Source of the DNA: Cryptomeria japonica
Taxonomy: Eukaryota > Streptophyta > Pinopsida > Cupressales > Cupressaceae
Length of the DNA stretch: 64,000 bases
Assembly (NCBI RefSeq): GCF_030272615.1
Contig: NC_081405.1
Span: forward strand, 646,600,920-646,664,919
Direction of reading: 5' to 3'
Positions 56,001 to 64,000 of this stretch are shown one piece after another (position 1 is the first letter of the stretch; every line of letters starts with the position of its first letter). The notes under the pieces are model-generated. The model was not told the DNA's origin. It did no database searches and saw nothing but the letters and a program-made list of their open reading frames with translations. Both the position numbers and the translations under genes were made by a program.

Positions 56001-58391
56001 AAATTATTGAGCTTAAATGTTATGTTCATGTAATATGGTTTATGCTTCTGTTCTGTCCCACAGATAATGCTTTTGGTTTTTCATTCCCATCTGTTTTATG
56101 GTCTGTCCATTCTTACTGTATTGTGTATTGAACAAGCTACTTTGGCATATTATAGATAAGTAATTCTCCTCTATCAACTCTGTTGGCAATTATACAGGAG
56201 CAAGGTTTATCGTTAGAAGGAGATAGTTGGCTGTGGGTTGCTGGAATCATGGTTTCAGTCACTCTTGTGAAGTTGATCCTTGTAATCTATTGCCGGACTT
56301 TTACAAATGAGATTGTAAAGGCATATGCTCAAGATCATTTCTTTGATGTCATCACCAATTCAATTGGTCTCTTTGCTGCAGTTCTTGCAAGTACATGGAA
56401 GTGGTGGATAGATCCAGCTGGAGCAATAGTGGTAAGCAGTTCTCTGACCATTACTTTACACTGTAACATATGATACTTGATCATTTTCTTCAAAGGTTCT
56501 ACAGAGGTTTCTCTAGCCTTTCTCTTTGCAGTGTCAATATGCCTAACACACACATGATTTATCAGGTCTATGTATTATGCATGCTATTTATGTAAATATA
56601 TTCTAAATGTGAACATTCGATTGGTAGATAATTTTTTACTTCATTTCTCTTCTCATAGTTTTATCTTTACACTCTGAAAATGGAGACATAATCTGAATTC
56701 TGAGACATGTCATCAGATTCACTGCTTTGATGATTTCATTAACAAGTAGGTGATTTTTTGCAATATGACAAATATTGTGAAGTTTCATGAGGATTTGACT
56801 GCGTAATTATTTGAGTCAATCTTATTATCTCATTGACTCATATTTTGTGGGGAGTTAATGAGATTGCCTTAAAAAAGTTATGTAGTTAAATCCTTATAAA
56901 ACCTAACATAATTTGATGATTTCATGTCATATTGTAATCATCACATATCTATTTATGATCGATATGAGAGGACTGAAGACAATGGTTTTTGCACCAGGCT
57001 ATTTGTAAATCTCCATTTTTTCTGAGTTTCAAAGATGCAATGTAGTTTTTCTATATTGTTTTGAAATTTGAATATCTGGGGTTATTAATGCATGCTGCTA
57101 CATATTCTTTGTTCAATATATTTGTTGTGATGGAACCTTAGCTTTATGAATTGCTATTTTTCTGCACTAAATACTATGTTGATTCCATGGCAGAGACCTT
57201 TTCCAGAGAAATAGGGTTCAAGGCATTTGGCCATCTAAAATGATCTATGTTAGGTTTTACTTTTTAGCCACAACTGTTTTGTGCTAAGTAGTGCATTGTG
57301 GTATCTACATGGTTAATAGAGTCCAAGGATGTCTAAACGTATGCTCTTAGCTAGCTTACATAATCCAAATTCAATATAGAACATGTTTGCACTTTGCACT
57401 AGTTGATAGGTACTGTTAGAAAGTGTGAATACATGTGACCGTCTGTATTACTTGATATATTAAATTCTGGAGAGCTTATTTGTTTAGAAAAGCATTGTGG
57501 CTTGCCTTTCTTCAGATATGATGGCAATGACCATTGCAAGGCATCTGTTAGAATGTGTTTAGAACACTTAACTGCAGCTTACCAGTCATTGCCCTACAGG
57601 ACCATCATATCTAAACCTCCCTTCATACTATATGGATGCATTGTTTTGTCTGTATGGATGTTGACAACAATGCTGATCACACTAGATCTTTAACTTTGGA
57701 AGTATTTGGAATACTAATAATAAATACTAATAATAACCGCAGGCATGCAAATGACCCAAAGGATGACATGCATAACCCCTTGCTAGAGATGGGTAAATTA
57801 TAAAGTTATCATGAGGAGGATGTATCCTTTTCTCATTTAAACTTGGTCCTTAATGTCTAGCAGGTTATTTCCACAATTGTAGCAAGGAGGATGTATTCTC
57901 TTCTGATCCCTAAAGTATATTTTGTTTTTTCAAGAATCAAAATATAGATTACCCTGCTGTGAGGACATCACAAGTATGTTCTAAAGTTTATATTTATCTT
58001 AATTGTTTGAATAACTAAAGCTGATAATGGGTCTTCTGTGCAGCTGGCTCTCTACACAATCAGGACATGGTCAAACACAGTTCTGGAAAATGTGAATTCT
58101 TTGGTGGGTAAAACAGCTTCACCTGATTATTTGCAGAAATTGACATATCTCTGTTGGAATCATCACAAAGCGATACGGCATATTGATACAGTCAGAGCTT
58201 ACACATTTGGTTCTCATTACTTTGTTGAAGTTGACATTGTGCTACCAAGTGATATGCCTTTGCAACAGGCTCATGACATTGGAGAAGCGCTCCAAGAAAA
58301 GTTGGAATCTATTCCTGACATAGAACGGGCTTTTGTGCATTTAGACTATGAATATACTCACAGACCTGAGCACGGGAATGGGCAATTCTAG
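40887..58391 (+). CDS. MTP11: Mn-type cation diffusion facilitator, metal tolerance protein (MTP9/10/11 group)
   Basis: Complete host gene, joined from exons 40887-41061, 44813-44922, 45089-45334, 55363-55443, 56198-56431 and 58044-58391. All introns are GT-AG and the joined frame is open for 397 residues. The family exports or sequesters divalent metal (Mn2+) with proton antiport in Golgi/prevacuolar or vacuolar membranes. Six membrane segments are visible: [82 protein letters not shown] and DPAGAIVLALYTI. Metal-site motifs are DSLLD (141-145) and DHFFD (250-254), the DxxxD pair of Mn-CDFs (Zn-CDFs have His). The C-terminal cytosolic domain ([41 protein letters not shown]) is full length. 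Length and sequence fit plant MTP11 closely. The ATG at 40887 has a good context (GCAATGG). No stop or frameshift. Confidence 0.96.
41130..42760. repeat. intron 1 tandem duplications derived from exon 1
   Basis: A unit of about 833 bp is present twice (for example 41231 pairs with 42064). Inside each unit the end of exon 1 and its donor (GGGATGATAG-CCTCAGAGA-GAATCCATGATTGCTTTAAT) recurs three times in progressively diverged form: near 41231, 41506 and 41828, and near 42066, 42338 and 42592. The spacer is a repeated GCAGACCCACTTCATAGATTTTTAGAAATATG phrase. Copy 41229-41290 still reads [18 protein letters not shown] before a GGTTTG donor-like site. Confidence 0.85.
42761..44812. other. remainder of MTP intron 1
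   Basis: Intronic DNA with scattered further traces of the AGCAGACCCAC phrase (42800, 43243). No gene or clear mobile element seen. Confidence 0.5.
44813..44922 (+). CDS. MTP11: MTP exon 2
   Basis: Acceptor CCTTGACAG, donor CCAAG|GTTTGG. Encodes [20 protein letters not shown] and the following linker to CTMSK. The donor lies at the start of a 40-bp direct duplication, so a second identical donor follows 40 bp downstream. Confidence 0.93.
44921..45000. repeat. 40-bp direct duplication at the exon 2 donor
   Basis: AAGGTTTGGTTATATCCTTC...CACATTCATC occurs twice in tandem (44921-44960, 44961-45000) with one base difference. Each copy contains AAG|GTTTGG, the exon 2 donor sequence. Confidence 0.95.
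45089..45334 (+). CDS. MTP11: MTP exon 3
   Basis: 82 codons, acceptor TATTTCAG, donor CATTG|GTTAGT. Carries membrane segments 1 and 2 with the DSLLD metal motif and ends at [11 protein letters not shown], a conserved loop. Confidence 0.96.
45335..45977. other. MTP intron 3, first part, with GGATAC-rich repeats
   Basis: 45500-45615 is rich in GGATAC/GGATATGG steps. A related stretch (ATACGTATCCGAGCCGTATC, CATTGTGGATATGGGG) lies at 46317-46382, just after the TRIM, so the TRIM probably split one such tract. No gene. Confidence 0.5.
45978..46112 (+). repeat. TRIM 5' LTR
   Basis: 135 bp, TGTTGG...TCAACA. Tandem TGTTGGTGTTGG start. Confidence 0.85.
46031..46101 (+). ncRNA. tRNA-like Pol III unit in TRIM 5' LTR
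   Basis: The acceptor stem GGGCCAG pairs with CTGGTCC (one G-U pair). D arm GCTC-AGTGGTA-GAGC, T arm CTAGG-TTCGAGT-CCTAG. Box A TAGCTCAGTGG (46038-46048) and box B GGTTCGAGTCC (46081-46091) fit the consensus. The anticodon arm is imperfect (4 bp with an 8-nt loop), so I assign no anticodon and do not call it a functional tRNA gene. Confidence 0.75.
46113..46124 (+). promoter_or_regulatory. TRIM primer binding site
   Basis: TGGTATCAGAGC immediately after the 5' LTR, complementary to the 3' end of initiator Met tRNA. Same primer type as both large LTR elements here. Confidence 0.9.
46180..46314 (+). repeat. TRIM 3' LTR
   Basis: 135 bp, three differences from the 5' copy. Preceded by the polypurine tract at 46168-46179. 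Confidence 0.85.
46233..46303 (+). ncRNA. tRNA-like Pol III unit in TRIM 3' LTR
   Basis: Second copy, 202 bp from the first. Box A, box B, acceptor and T stems are unchanged. Both differences inside the unit are in the anticodon region (ACAGCGT versus GCAGCAT). Confidence 0.75.
46391..47868. other. MTP intron 3, unannotated stretch
   Basis: Ordinary intronic sequence. No gene, RNA or mobile element recognised. Confidence 0.45.
47869..50602 (-). mobile_element. solo LTR related to the gypsy family, with a MITE inside
   Basis: Begins TGTAATGTCCC and ends GGGGACATTACA. Without the MITE it is about 1.94 kb, close to the 1.87-kb gypsy LTR at 2319. It shares the CAAATGAGAGC block and several copies of the (T)TACTAAAAATAGTAA palindrome (near 50238, 50380, 50413). 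No primer site, purine tract or coding region adjoins it, so I read it as a solo LTR. Flanks GTGTT and AGAAA do not match, so the ends may be altered. Confidence 0.65.
49336..50117. mobile_element. hAT-type MITE
   Basis: Terminal inverted repeat CAGTGTTCCAtGG (49336) and its inverse CCgTGGAACACTG (ending 50117). 8-bp flanks TAATAGAC and GAATAGAC agree at seven positions, as expected for hAT. 782 bp, no transposase. The interior has C-rich CCCCGTCCCC runs and three copies of a GTTTCCAAGACTCCTTGGGAA phrase (49535-49610). Confidence 0.85.
50693..51215 (-). mobile_element. copia-type LTR remnant
   Basis: On the minus strand TGTTGGAAATATTTG begins at 51200, directly after a purine-rich GGAAGTGAGAC (51201-51211), like a polypurine tract and 3' LTR start. 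A plausible LTR end (GTGCCAACA on the minus strand) is at 50693. 50700-50810 has three GGAGACACCAATC repeats. No TSD found. Confidence 0.5.
51216..51979. other. MTP intron 3, unannotated stretch
   Basis: Possibly some decayed copia internal DNA near 51216-51300. Otherwise ordinary intron sequence. Confidence 0.35.
51980..52657. mobile_element. non-autonomous DNA transposon (MITE) with CATAGTTYGCA ends
   Basis: Starts CATAGTTTGCAGACTTGAAT and ends with the inverse ...GAAGTCTGCGAAGTTGCGAACTATG. Outer 11 bp match at 10 positions, and AGACTT plus GAGTA motifs continue the inversion with a small offset. Flanks TCATAAAAA and TGTAACAA fit a decayed 8-bp duplication, so hAT is a guess. 678 bp, no coding capacity. 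Confidence 0.6.
52743..52985 (-). mobile_element. tRNA-derived SINE
   Basis: On the minus strand: box A TAGCAGAGTTGG near 52974, box B GGTTCGACTC near 52925, a unique body, and an A-rich 3' tail (complement of 52743-52750). A 16-bp TSD, TACTACTACTGTTATT (52727-52742) and TACTACTACTATTATT (52986-53001), brackets it. 243 bp, strongly GC-rich compared with the intron. Frames read from it on the plus strand are not genes. Confidence 0.88.
53002..55362. other. MTP intron 3, last part
   Basis: No gene, RNA or mobile-element ends recognised. The frame at 53933-54133 (minus) has no family features. Confidence 0.45.
55363..55443 (+). CDS. MTP11: MTP exon 4
   Basis: 27 codons, acceptor ATGTGCAG, donor TCAAAG|GTAAAT. 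Encodes membrane segment 3, [20 protein letters not shown]. Separated from exon 3 by an intron of 10028 bp. Confidence 0.96.
55444..56197. other. MTP intron 4
   Basis: 754 bp GT-AG intron. Nothing else recognised. Confidence 0.9.
56198..56431 (+). CDS. MTP11: MTP exon 5
   Basis: 78 codons, acceptor TTATACAG, donor ATAGTG|GTAAGC. Encodes membrane segments 4 and 5 with the DHFFD motif after EIVKAYAQ, and the start of segment 6. Confidence 0.96.
56432..58043. other. MTP intron 5
   Basis: 1612 bp GT-AG intron, T-rich. Nothing else recognised. Confidence 0.9.
58044..58391 (+). CDS. MTP11: MTP exon 6
   Basis: 115 codons and TAG, acceptor TCTGTGCAG. Encodes the rest of segment 6 (LALYTIRTW), [13 protein letters not shown] and the C-terminal regulatory domain. 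Ends [10 protein letters not shown]. Confidence 0.97.
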   Translation: MALYTIRTWSNTVLENVNSLVGKTASPDYLQKLTYLCWNHHKAIRHIDTVRAYTFGSHYFVEVDIVLPSDMPLQQAHDIGEALQEKLESIPDIERAFVHLDYEYTHRPEHGNGQF

Positions 58392-59280
58392 TTGTATATG
58401 ATAGTTTGTATACTTCAACTAACATTCCCAATATTTTCCTCCTTTCATGTAAACCTATTATTGCAAACCGATATCTCTCTTTCAACATGATATGTAGTCA
58501 CTGTCAATGCTTGGTGGTGTAGTTTTTGTTTTGAAGTATTTGACAAAAATCTTTGAAGAAATTGTGCTTTAGTTTCTTCCAATTTGTTCTCTGTAAATGT
58601 GGTTAAGGCACGGGCTCCAAATTATATCCTTGGCTGGAAAAATATTGAATACTGATTTTCTCAAATACACGTTCTTCCAACTATGTGCTGCTTTTGTGCA
58701 GTAAAGCTTTAGTTGATTCTTTCATTGCTTACAATGCTGATGGTTGAACGTCAGTGACACATTTATAAAAAAATTTCATTCTGTTTTAAAGAAATTCATT
58801 GTGACATGTAGTGGAAAATTCCTGCATATGTTGCTTATATCTATTGTGCCTGATAGATCGCCATAGAAGAAAATTAAATGGGATCTGCATCTTTAAAAGT
58901 AAATATGAAGCATCTATATATGCAGTAGGCTACATCCTTGGAGGGCATGGGACAGTTCCATTATGGCTGGCAAATATGTTAGGTACACATATGGAGAGAT
59001 GGTCTGGCAGTGTCAATTACTGCAATAATGGTTGTCTAACCATAGCTGCAACACTCAAATCAACCAAAACGACATGCTAAAATTTGCAATATTACAGTCT
59101 GCAAAAGTCTTTCACTGGATCTGAAATGGATTTGTTTAGTGAAATTGGCTTAGTCACTAAATACTCTTCACTTGAAGTAGATCATGACTATTTTAGCAAG
59201 AAAAACATATTTTGAAATGGACAAGGAAGAAGTCATCCCTTTCTTCAAAGACACAAGGACATCAAGGTGAATCAGAGTGT
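58392..59280. other. MTP 3' UTR and downstream DNA
   Basis: T-rich sequence after the stop, consistent with a plant 3' UTR, but no canonical AATAAA is close to the stop. The frame at 58811-59080 has no family features. Confidence 0.45.
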
Positions 59281-59664
59281 TGTGACGTATTCACACATTG
59301 CCCCATTGCAAATGGGGACCCCTACTTTTTCGCTTTCTAGGGTTTGTTTTCTAGGTCTTTTAGGGTTTTGTCTGTTAGCCTTTGCATGATGAGTGTTGTC
59401 ACGGGGATCACTGGATAGCAGGCTTTGCTTAAGTCAAGGTGAGTCCGCGATGCTCCTGAATTAGGGTTTCTTTGAAAGTCTCCCTTAAGCTTAGTTTCTG
59501 CTCTTGTTGCTTATGGTGTCAGGGGGTCATTGAATCTTGATTGGGGAATTTTGTCTTTTGAAGGTTTGAGTTGGGCAAATTTGGCTAGGACATGGAAGGA
59601 AATGGATCAAGGATCTAGCCTAGGGCAAAGTCAAGTGGAAAAGGAGGTGAATTAGGCCTAAAAG

Positions 59665-62242
59665 AGAAATTTCGCTCCTGACCCTTCCAAAGGGTCCAAA
59701 GCGAATTTCTCCACAAGGCACCCCACCTAAACCCAGGCTCTGAGCTAACCCTTTCCTAGGCTTGAATAAAGGTAAAAACACTTGTGTAAATGAAGAAAGG
59801 TGAAAATGAAGCCAAGACTTGAGCTCAAGGAGGAATTTCGCTCCTAAACCTTCCAAAGGGTCCAAAGCGAAATTCATATTTCCTCTATTTTGCTCCTTAG
59901 CTTGATCAAGATTGGGATTTCTAAGGCATGGTTTGAGAAAGTTTAATACATGTTTGCCTTGGAGAAGAGGTTTTTGGACTTTTTGAGATGACGAAAGCTA
60001 GCTTGGGAGGAGAATTTCGCTCCTGACCCTTCCAAAGGGTCCAGAGTGAAATCTTCCTTTTTTGCCTTCCTTTGGCCTTAAAACCTAGTTTGACCTTGCC
60101 TAGACCCTGTTGGATGGAGGTTTGTCTTGATTGCGATGAAAGGAAGTTGAATTGACCAAGTTTGTATGAGAATGAGTTGAAAGGAAGATGAAAATCAACT
60201 TGAGAAGTGATTTTCGCTCCTGACCCTTCCAAAGGGTCCAGAGTGAAAATCCTTGGAGACCTCAATTTCTTCCTTGACTAAGCCAAGTTCTTAGTTTCTA
60301 AGGCATGTTTGGAGGTGCTTTTTTGAATGTTCTAGCCTTAGGAAGTGAGTAAAGGTGGAAAAAATGAAGGATTCTAGCCTAAAGGGTGAATTTCGCCCCT
60401 GACCCTTCTAGAGGGTCTAGAGCGAAATTCTTGAAAGCACTCATTTCTCCCTTAGCCAAAGTCAGGATCTTGGTGGAGATGCAAGAGGAAGGATCTATGT
60501 TTGCCTCCCAAAGAGGATTGGAGTTGGAAAAGTCAAGAATCAAGCTCAAAACATGATTTTCGCTCCTGACCCTTCCAAAGGGTCCAGAGCGAAAATCCTT
60601 GTAGCTCTTATTTTCTTCCTCGTTTTTGCTAGGCGTTGGCATGATGGAGGATGAATTGGTTTGTTCTTGTCTTGAGAGGGAGTTAGACGTTTTGAATGAT
60701 GATGATTTTGCCCAAAAGGTGAATTTCGCTCCTGACCCTTCGAAAGGGTCCAGAGCAAAATTCATTATATACTTCATTTGCTCCCTTGTTTGGGCTTGAA
60801 ACCTTGCTCCTTAGGTGAAGAATGATCTATGTTTGCTCCCAAAATAAGATTGAAAGTTTGAAAATTGAACAAATAAGCCCAAATCATGATTTTCGCTCTT
60901 GACCCTTCCAGAGGGTCCAGAGCAAAAATCTACCTAGACCCCATTCCCTTCCTTGTTTGACCAAAATTTGATTTGCAAGGCATGTTGAAAGGAAGAATGG
61001 ACATATTTTTGGCTTTGGAAATGTTTGAAAGCATTGAAAAGTGAAGGATTTTAGCCAATAAGGTGAATTTCGCTCCTGACCCTTCCAAAGGGTCCAGAGC
61101 GAAATTCCTTACAAACCTATTTTTTGATCTTGCTTAGGTTTAAAAATTTGTTCCTTGGATGAAAAATGATGAAATTTATCTTGTAAGGAGGAATGAGATT
61201 GAAGAGATGAAAAATCAAGCCTAGAAAGGGAAATTCGCTCCTGACCCTTCTAAAGGGTCCAGGGTGAAATTTCACTAAACCACCTTTTTTCCTCAATTTT
61301 ATGCCAAGACAAGTGCAAACTAAGGTGAATTGTGATGGGAGAAGTCCTTAGGAATTACTTCAAATTGCCAATGATTATCAAGTTTGAAGGAATTGAGGCA
61401 AATGGTGAATTTTGCTCCTGACCCTTCCAGAGGGTTCAGAGCGAAATTCCTAATATCACCCACTTTCTTGGCCAGGCGAGTCAAGTTTTGTGTTTTTATA
61501 GCTTGTATGAGTGAGGAGAAGTGTTTTCTTGCCCTTTGAAGATGATACAAGTCGAAAGGATGAAGGAAGAAGACTAAAAAGTAATTTTCGCTCTTGACCC
61601 TTCCAAAGGGTCCAGGGTGAAAATCCTAAAACCCATCCTATCCTCCAAAATTTGTGCCAAGCCATGCCTAGACCAAGGTGAGGGATGCCCTTGAGATTGC
61701 CCTTGAATTGATTGTTGTCTCCAAAAATGATGATTTTGGGCTAGAGGAAGAAATTCGCTCTTGACCTTTCCAAAGGTTCCAAGGCGAAATTCATTATAGG
61801 TCTTGTCCCTGGCTATGATTTCTAGCGAAATTCTCTTTTCTAGTCATTTTGAGGTCAAACAAAATGTTGCAAGCATGGGAGAGGGATCCAAGGATGAGAT
61901 TCCAAATCAACCATTTTCCCCTTGAGTGAAGCTAAAACTTTGATACCTATGGCATGGTTGAAGGTGGAGTGAGGTATTCTTGCCTTGTAGGGTAAATTGA
62001 GGTAAAGGAAGTGTAAGATCAAGCCTAAAACTTGAATTTCGCTCCTGACCCTTCCAAAGGGTCCAGAGCGAAATTCTTAAAACCTCTCTTTTGCCCCAAA
62101 TTTACATCAAGCTTGGTGTTGGTTGAGAATGAGAGCATCCTTGGGCATGCATCTAAGCAAGCGTAGTCGCAAAGTGAGGTCTAAATGAGCCAGAAATGCA
62201 AAATTCGCTCCTGACCCTTCCAAAGGATCCAGGGCGAAATTC
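59665..62242. repeat. array of 15 copies of a 42-nt hairpin
   Basis: Core AATTTCGCTC-CT-GACCCTT-CCA-AAGGGTC-CA-GAGCGAAATT folds on itself almost fully. Copies start near 59665, 59833, 60012, 60210, 60388, 60556, 60721, 60889, 61065, 61231, 61408, 61582, 61750, 62033 and 62200, mostly 162-198 bp apart (283 across one gap). Spacers share only loose similarity. Minus-strand frames translating as FALDPLEGSGAKF are by-products of the repeat. Confidence 0.95.
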
Positions 62243-62996
62243 TTATAGAGCCTGTCCCTGGAATGAATCTTGAGCAAACTTCATTTTGATGTCTTCTTGT
62301 TGATGATTTAAGGTGGAAAATGCTATGTTGAAATGAATTTGTTATATGACCCTAATCATCTTTTGGTTTGTTTTGCAGATGAAAGAGGACCAAGCTAGGA
62401 TAGGGACGGCCTCTCCCAGTCCAACATCATCAAGGACGTTCCACAGACAAAAGGGAAGACTCAAGGTGTTCAAGGAATTGCCAGCTACCTCCAGAACCTT
62501 CACTTTGCCACACTAAGGAACCACAAGATGACAATGAAAGGTGTTGCCAGCATTTCAAGGAAAGGTACACCACCCATCCATCACGCCAAGGACATAGGAG
62601 AATCAAACAAGGTCAGTGCAAGGGTCCGTTGAAGAAGCCAATAGTTTCAAAAGAGTTAATTAAAGTTATATTCTTAGCATCATCAAATTGAACATCAACT
62701 GAGTTACAAGTGTCAGACAGGGTGGCGTCCTAGTCATCATTCCTCCAGTCGGATTGGCCCACCTCAGCGTGTCTAGATTCAATGTACCTGACTCATCGAG
62801 GATGACTCAAACTTTGATGTACCTACCCTGGTTATCCATTGGTCGAATATTCCAGAGAAGACATGTGTCCAATAATGCAATTATTTCATTGGCCAGAATT
62901 GAGTTTGTTGTAACAAACCCTAATTAGGGTTTTCATTGTAAAATCTAGGCCATTGATCTCAAATTGATCTGAGCCATTGAATTGTATTGAGAGCAT

Positions 62997-63003
62997 TATA
63001 AAA
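62997..63003 (+). promoter_or_regulatory. TATA box in the right-end LTR-like element
   Basis: GCATTATAAAAGGCTCAAGC, a strong plant TATA context, about 60 bp downstream of AACCCTAATTAGGGTT. Confidence 0.55.
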
Positions 63004-64000
63004 GGCTCAAGCTCTTCATTTTGTTAGTAGGTTAATAGTTGGTTGATAGAGAATAGATAATAGTGAATAGTCAGAGAATAGGAAATAGTTAGAGTAGAGT
63101 AGAAAGAGAAGGCAAAGATTGTTGCCAAGATGTTGTTGTAAAGGACTTGTAAACTTCATTGAAGAAATGGTGAATTCTATGGGTCGATTCAACAATTTGC
63201 ATGGTCTCTATACTTCTCAAATTTGATTTCATGTTATTAGATGAGTGGAAGAAATGTGTATGATCGTTGGTGAAATATGTATATCCATACTACTAGCAGT
63301 TTGTTGATTGCAGACTTGCCTTGTGTAGTCAATTGGAATCATTCAGCTTAAGCTTAACTTCAATTTTCACTTCTTCATTGATATGCATCAGCCTGATGGT
63401 GTCCATGCCTATAGCGATGATCTGAACATTATAAAGATTTCCTCAGAAGATTGCACTAACCTTGTGGAGATGGTCTTGGGATGTCAAAGCAAGACTTAGT
63501 TAGAATTTCATCAAAGGTCATTCATTGCTCTGACATTCTTAGTATTAGAAATAGATCCCGTTTCAACCCTTCTCCTTTTTCCTTTTTTCAAAATCTAGGA
63601 CCAATAAAATCTCACGTTCTAGCAATATCCAAAGCAAATCAGACGTTCAGGTTGTCGAATGTAAGTCCCCTTGTGATTCCAACAAAATCACATTGTACCA
63701 CAAAGAGCTTATCCACACGTAGAGACCCTATATACAAGAACCTTGGAGTTACTCCGACTGATCCTTCGGCGAGATCTTCAGCAGTTGGGAAACTTTGTCC
63801 AAGAGAGGATAAGATACCTTGGTATTTTATTCTGTGTTCGCATGTGTACAAAAAACACATCAACACAGAGGCCAAAGGGAAAATGAATGTAAATTGGGTA
63901 CTTCTATTACTATTAAATTTGGTTCACATTGTGGCGTTAATTGTCATGTGGAGGGAAGCATGTTTGGAACTAGATTCGTAAAGGAAAAAGGGATGGCAAG

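Larger units (their letters stand above)
59281..64000 (+). mobile_element. long LTR-like element, right end outside window
   Basis: Begins TGTGACGTATTCACAC, a typical TG start with an inner palindrome. It carries a hairpin array (59665-62242), a TATAAAA box (62997-63003) in an AT-poor surround, and long leader-like DNA with no retroviral protein. Promoter and repeat layout fit the U3/R of a large plant LTR. The other LTR, TSD and coding part are not in the window, so the call is tentative. The 166-codon frame 63481-63981 (basic, with a hydrophobic end WVLLLLLNLVHIVALIV) resembles nothing I know. Confidence 0.45.

Noticed and set aside
59620-61665. Minus-strand frames with FALDPLEGSGAKF repeats
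   Set aside because: Produced by the conserved hairpin array, not by a protein repeat family.
63481-63981. 166-codon plus-strand frame near the right edge
   Set aside because: No recognisable domain; lies in leader-like DNA of an LTR element. The hydrophobic end could be chance.

Overview
The window is a piece of a large, transposon-rich plant nuclear genome, most likely a gymnosperm (inference: one ordinary land-plant gene with a 10-kb intron, surrounded by LTR retrotransposons, LINEs, SINEs, MITEs and satellite DNA). It holds one complete, apparently functional host gene. Almost everything else is mobile-element DNA, much of it broken by stop codons.

Left part (1-2318): a CT-rich low-complexity block with a flank that recurs at 37.9-38.85 kb, then AT-rich DNA with weak open segments. 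Centre (2319-35586): a four-level nest of mobile elements that can be resolved from end sequences and target-site duplications (TSDs). (i) A minus-strand Ty3/gypsy chromovirus (LTRs about 1.87 kb) is the outer layer. (ii) A 5'-truncated plus-strand LINE interrupts its right LTR (20-bp TSD at 9653-9672 and 34280-34299). (iii) A DNA transposon of about 14.7 kb net, with short terminal inverted repeats (11861 and 33345), sits inside the LINE. (iv) A young minus-strand Ty1/copia element (11960-18691, TSD GTTGT, 448-bp LTRs with 7 differences) sits near the left end of that transposon. The transposon carries a decayed DDE-type transposase gene on the plus strand and a convergent, six-exon gene of unknown function on the minus strand. 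It also has two satellite islands, each bracketed by palindromic ATCCGATATCCGAT-type motifs, and a 359-bp tandem array. This is the least familiar system in the window.

Right-centre (35587-40886): AT-rich DNA, a second 5'-truncated LINE with a 16-bp TSD, and the second CT-rich block. Then (40887-58391, plus strand) comes the host gene: a six-exon, 397-residue manganese-type cation diffusion facilitator (metal tolerance protein of the MTP9/10/11 group). Its intron 1 contains tandem copies of the end of exon 1. Its 10-kb intron 3 contains a 337-bp TRIM whose LTRs hold a tRNA-like Pol III unit, a solo gypsy-type LTR with a hAT-type MITE inside it, a copia LTR remnant, another MITE, and a tRNA-derived SINE. 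Right end (59281-64000): the start of a long LTR-like element carrying 15 copies of a 42-nt hairpin and a TATA box. It runs off the window.

No rRNA genes, canonical functional tRNA genes, CRISPR arrays or bacterial-type operons are visible.
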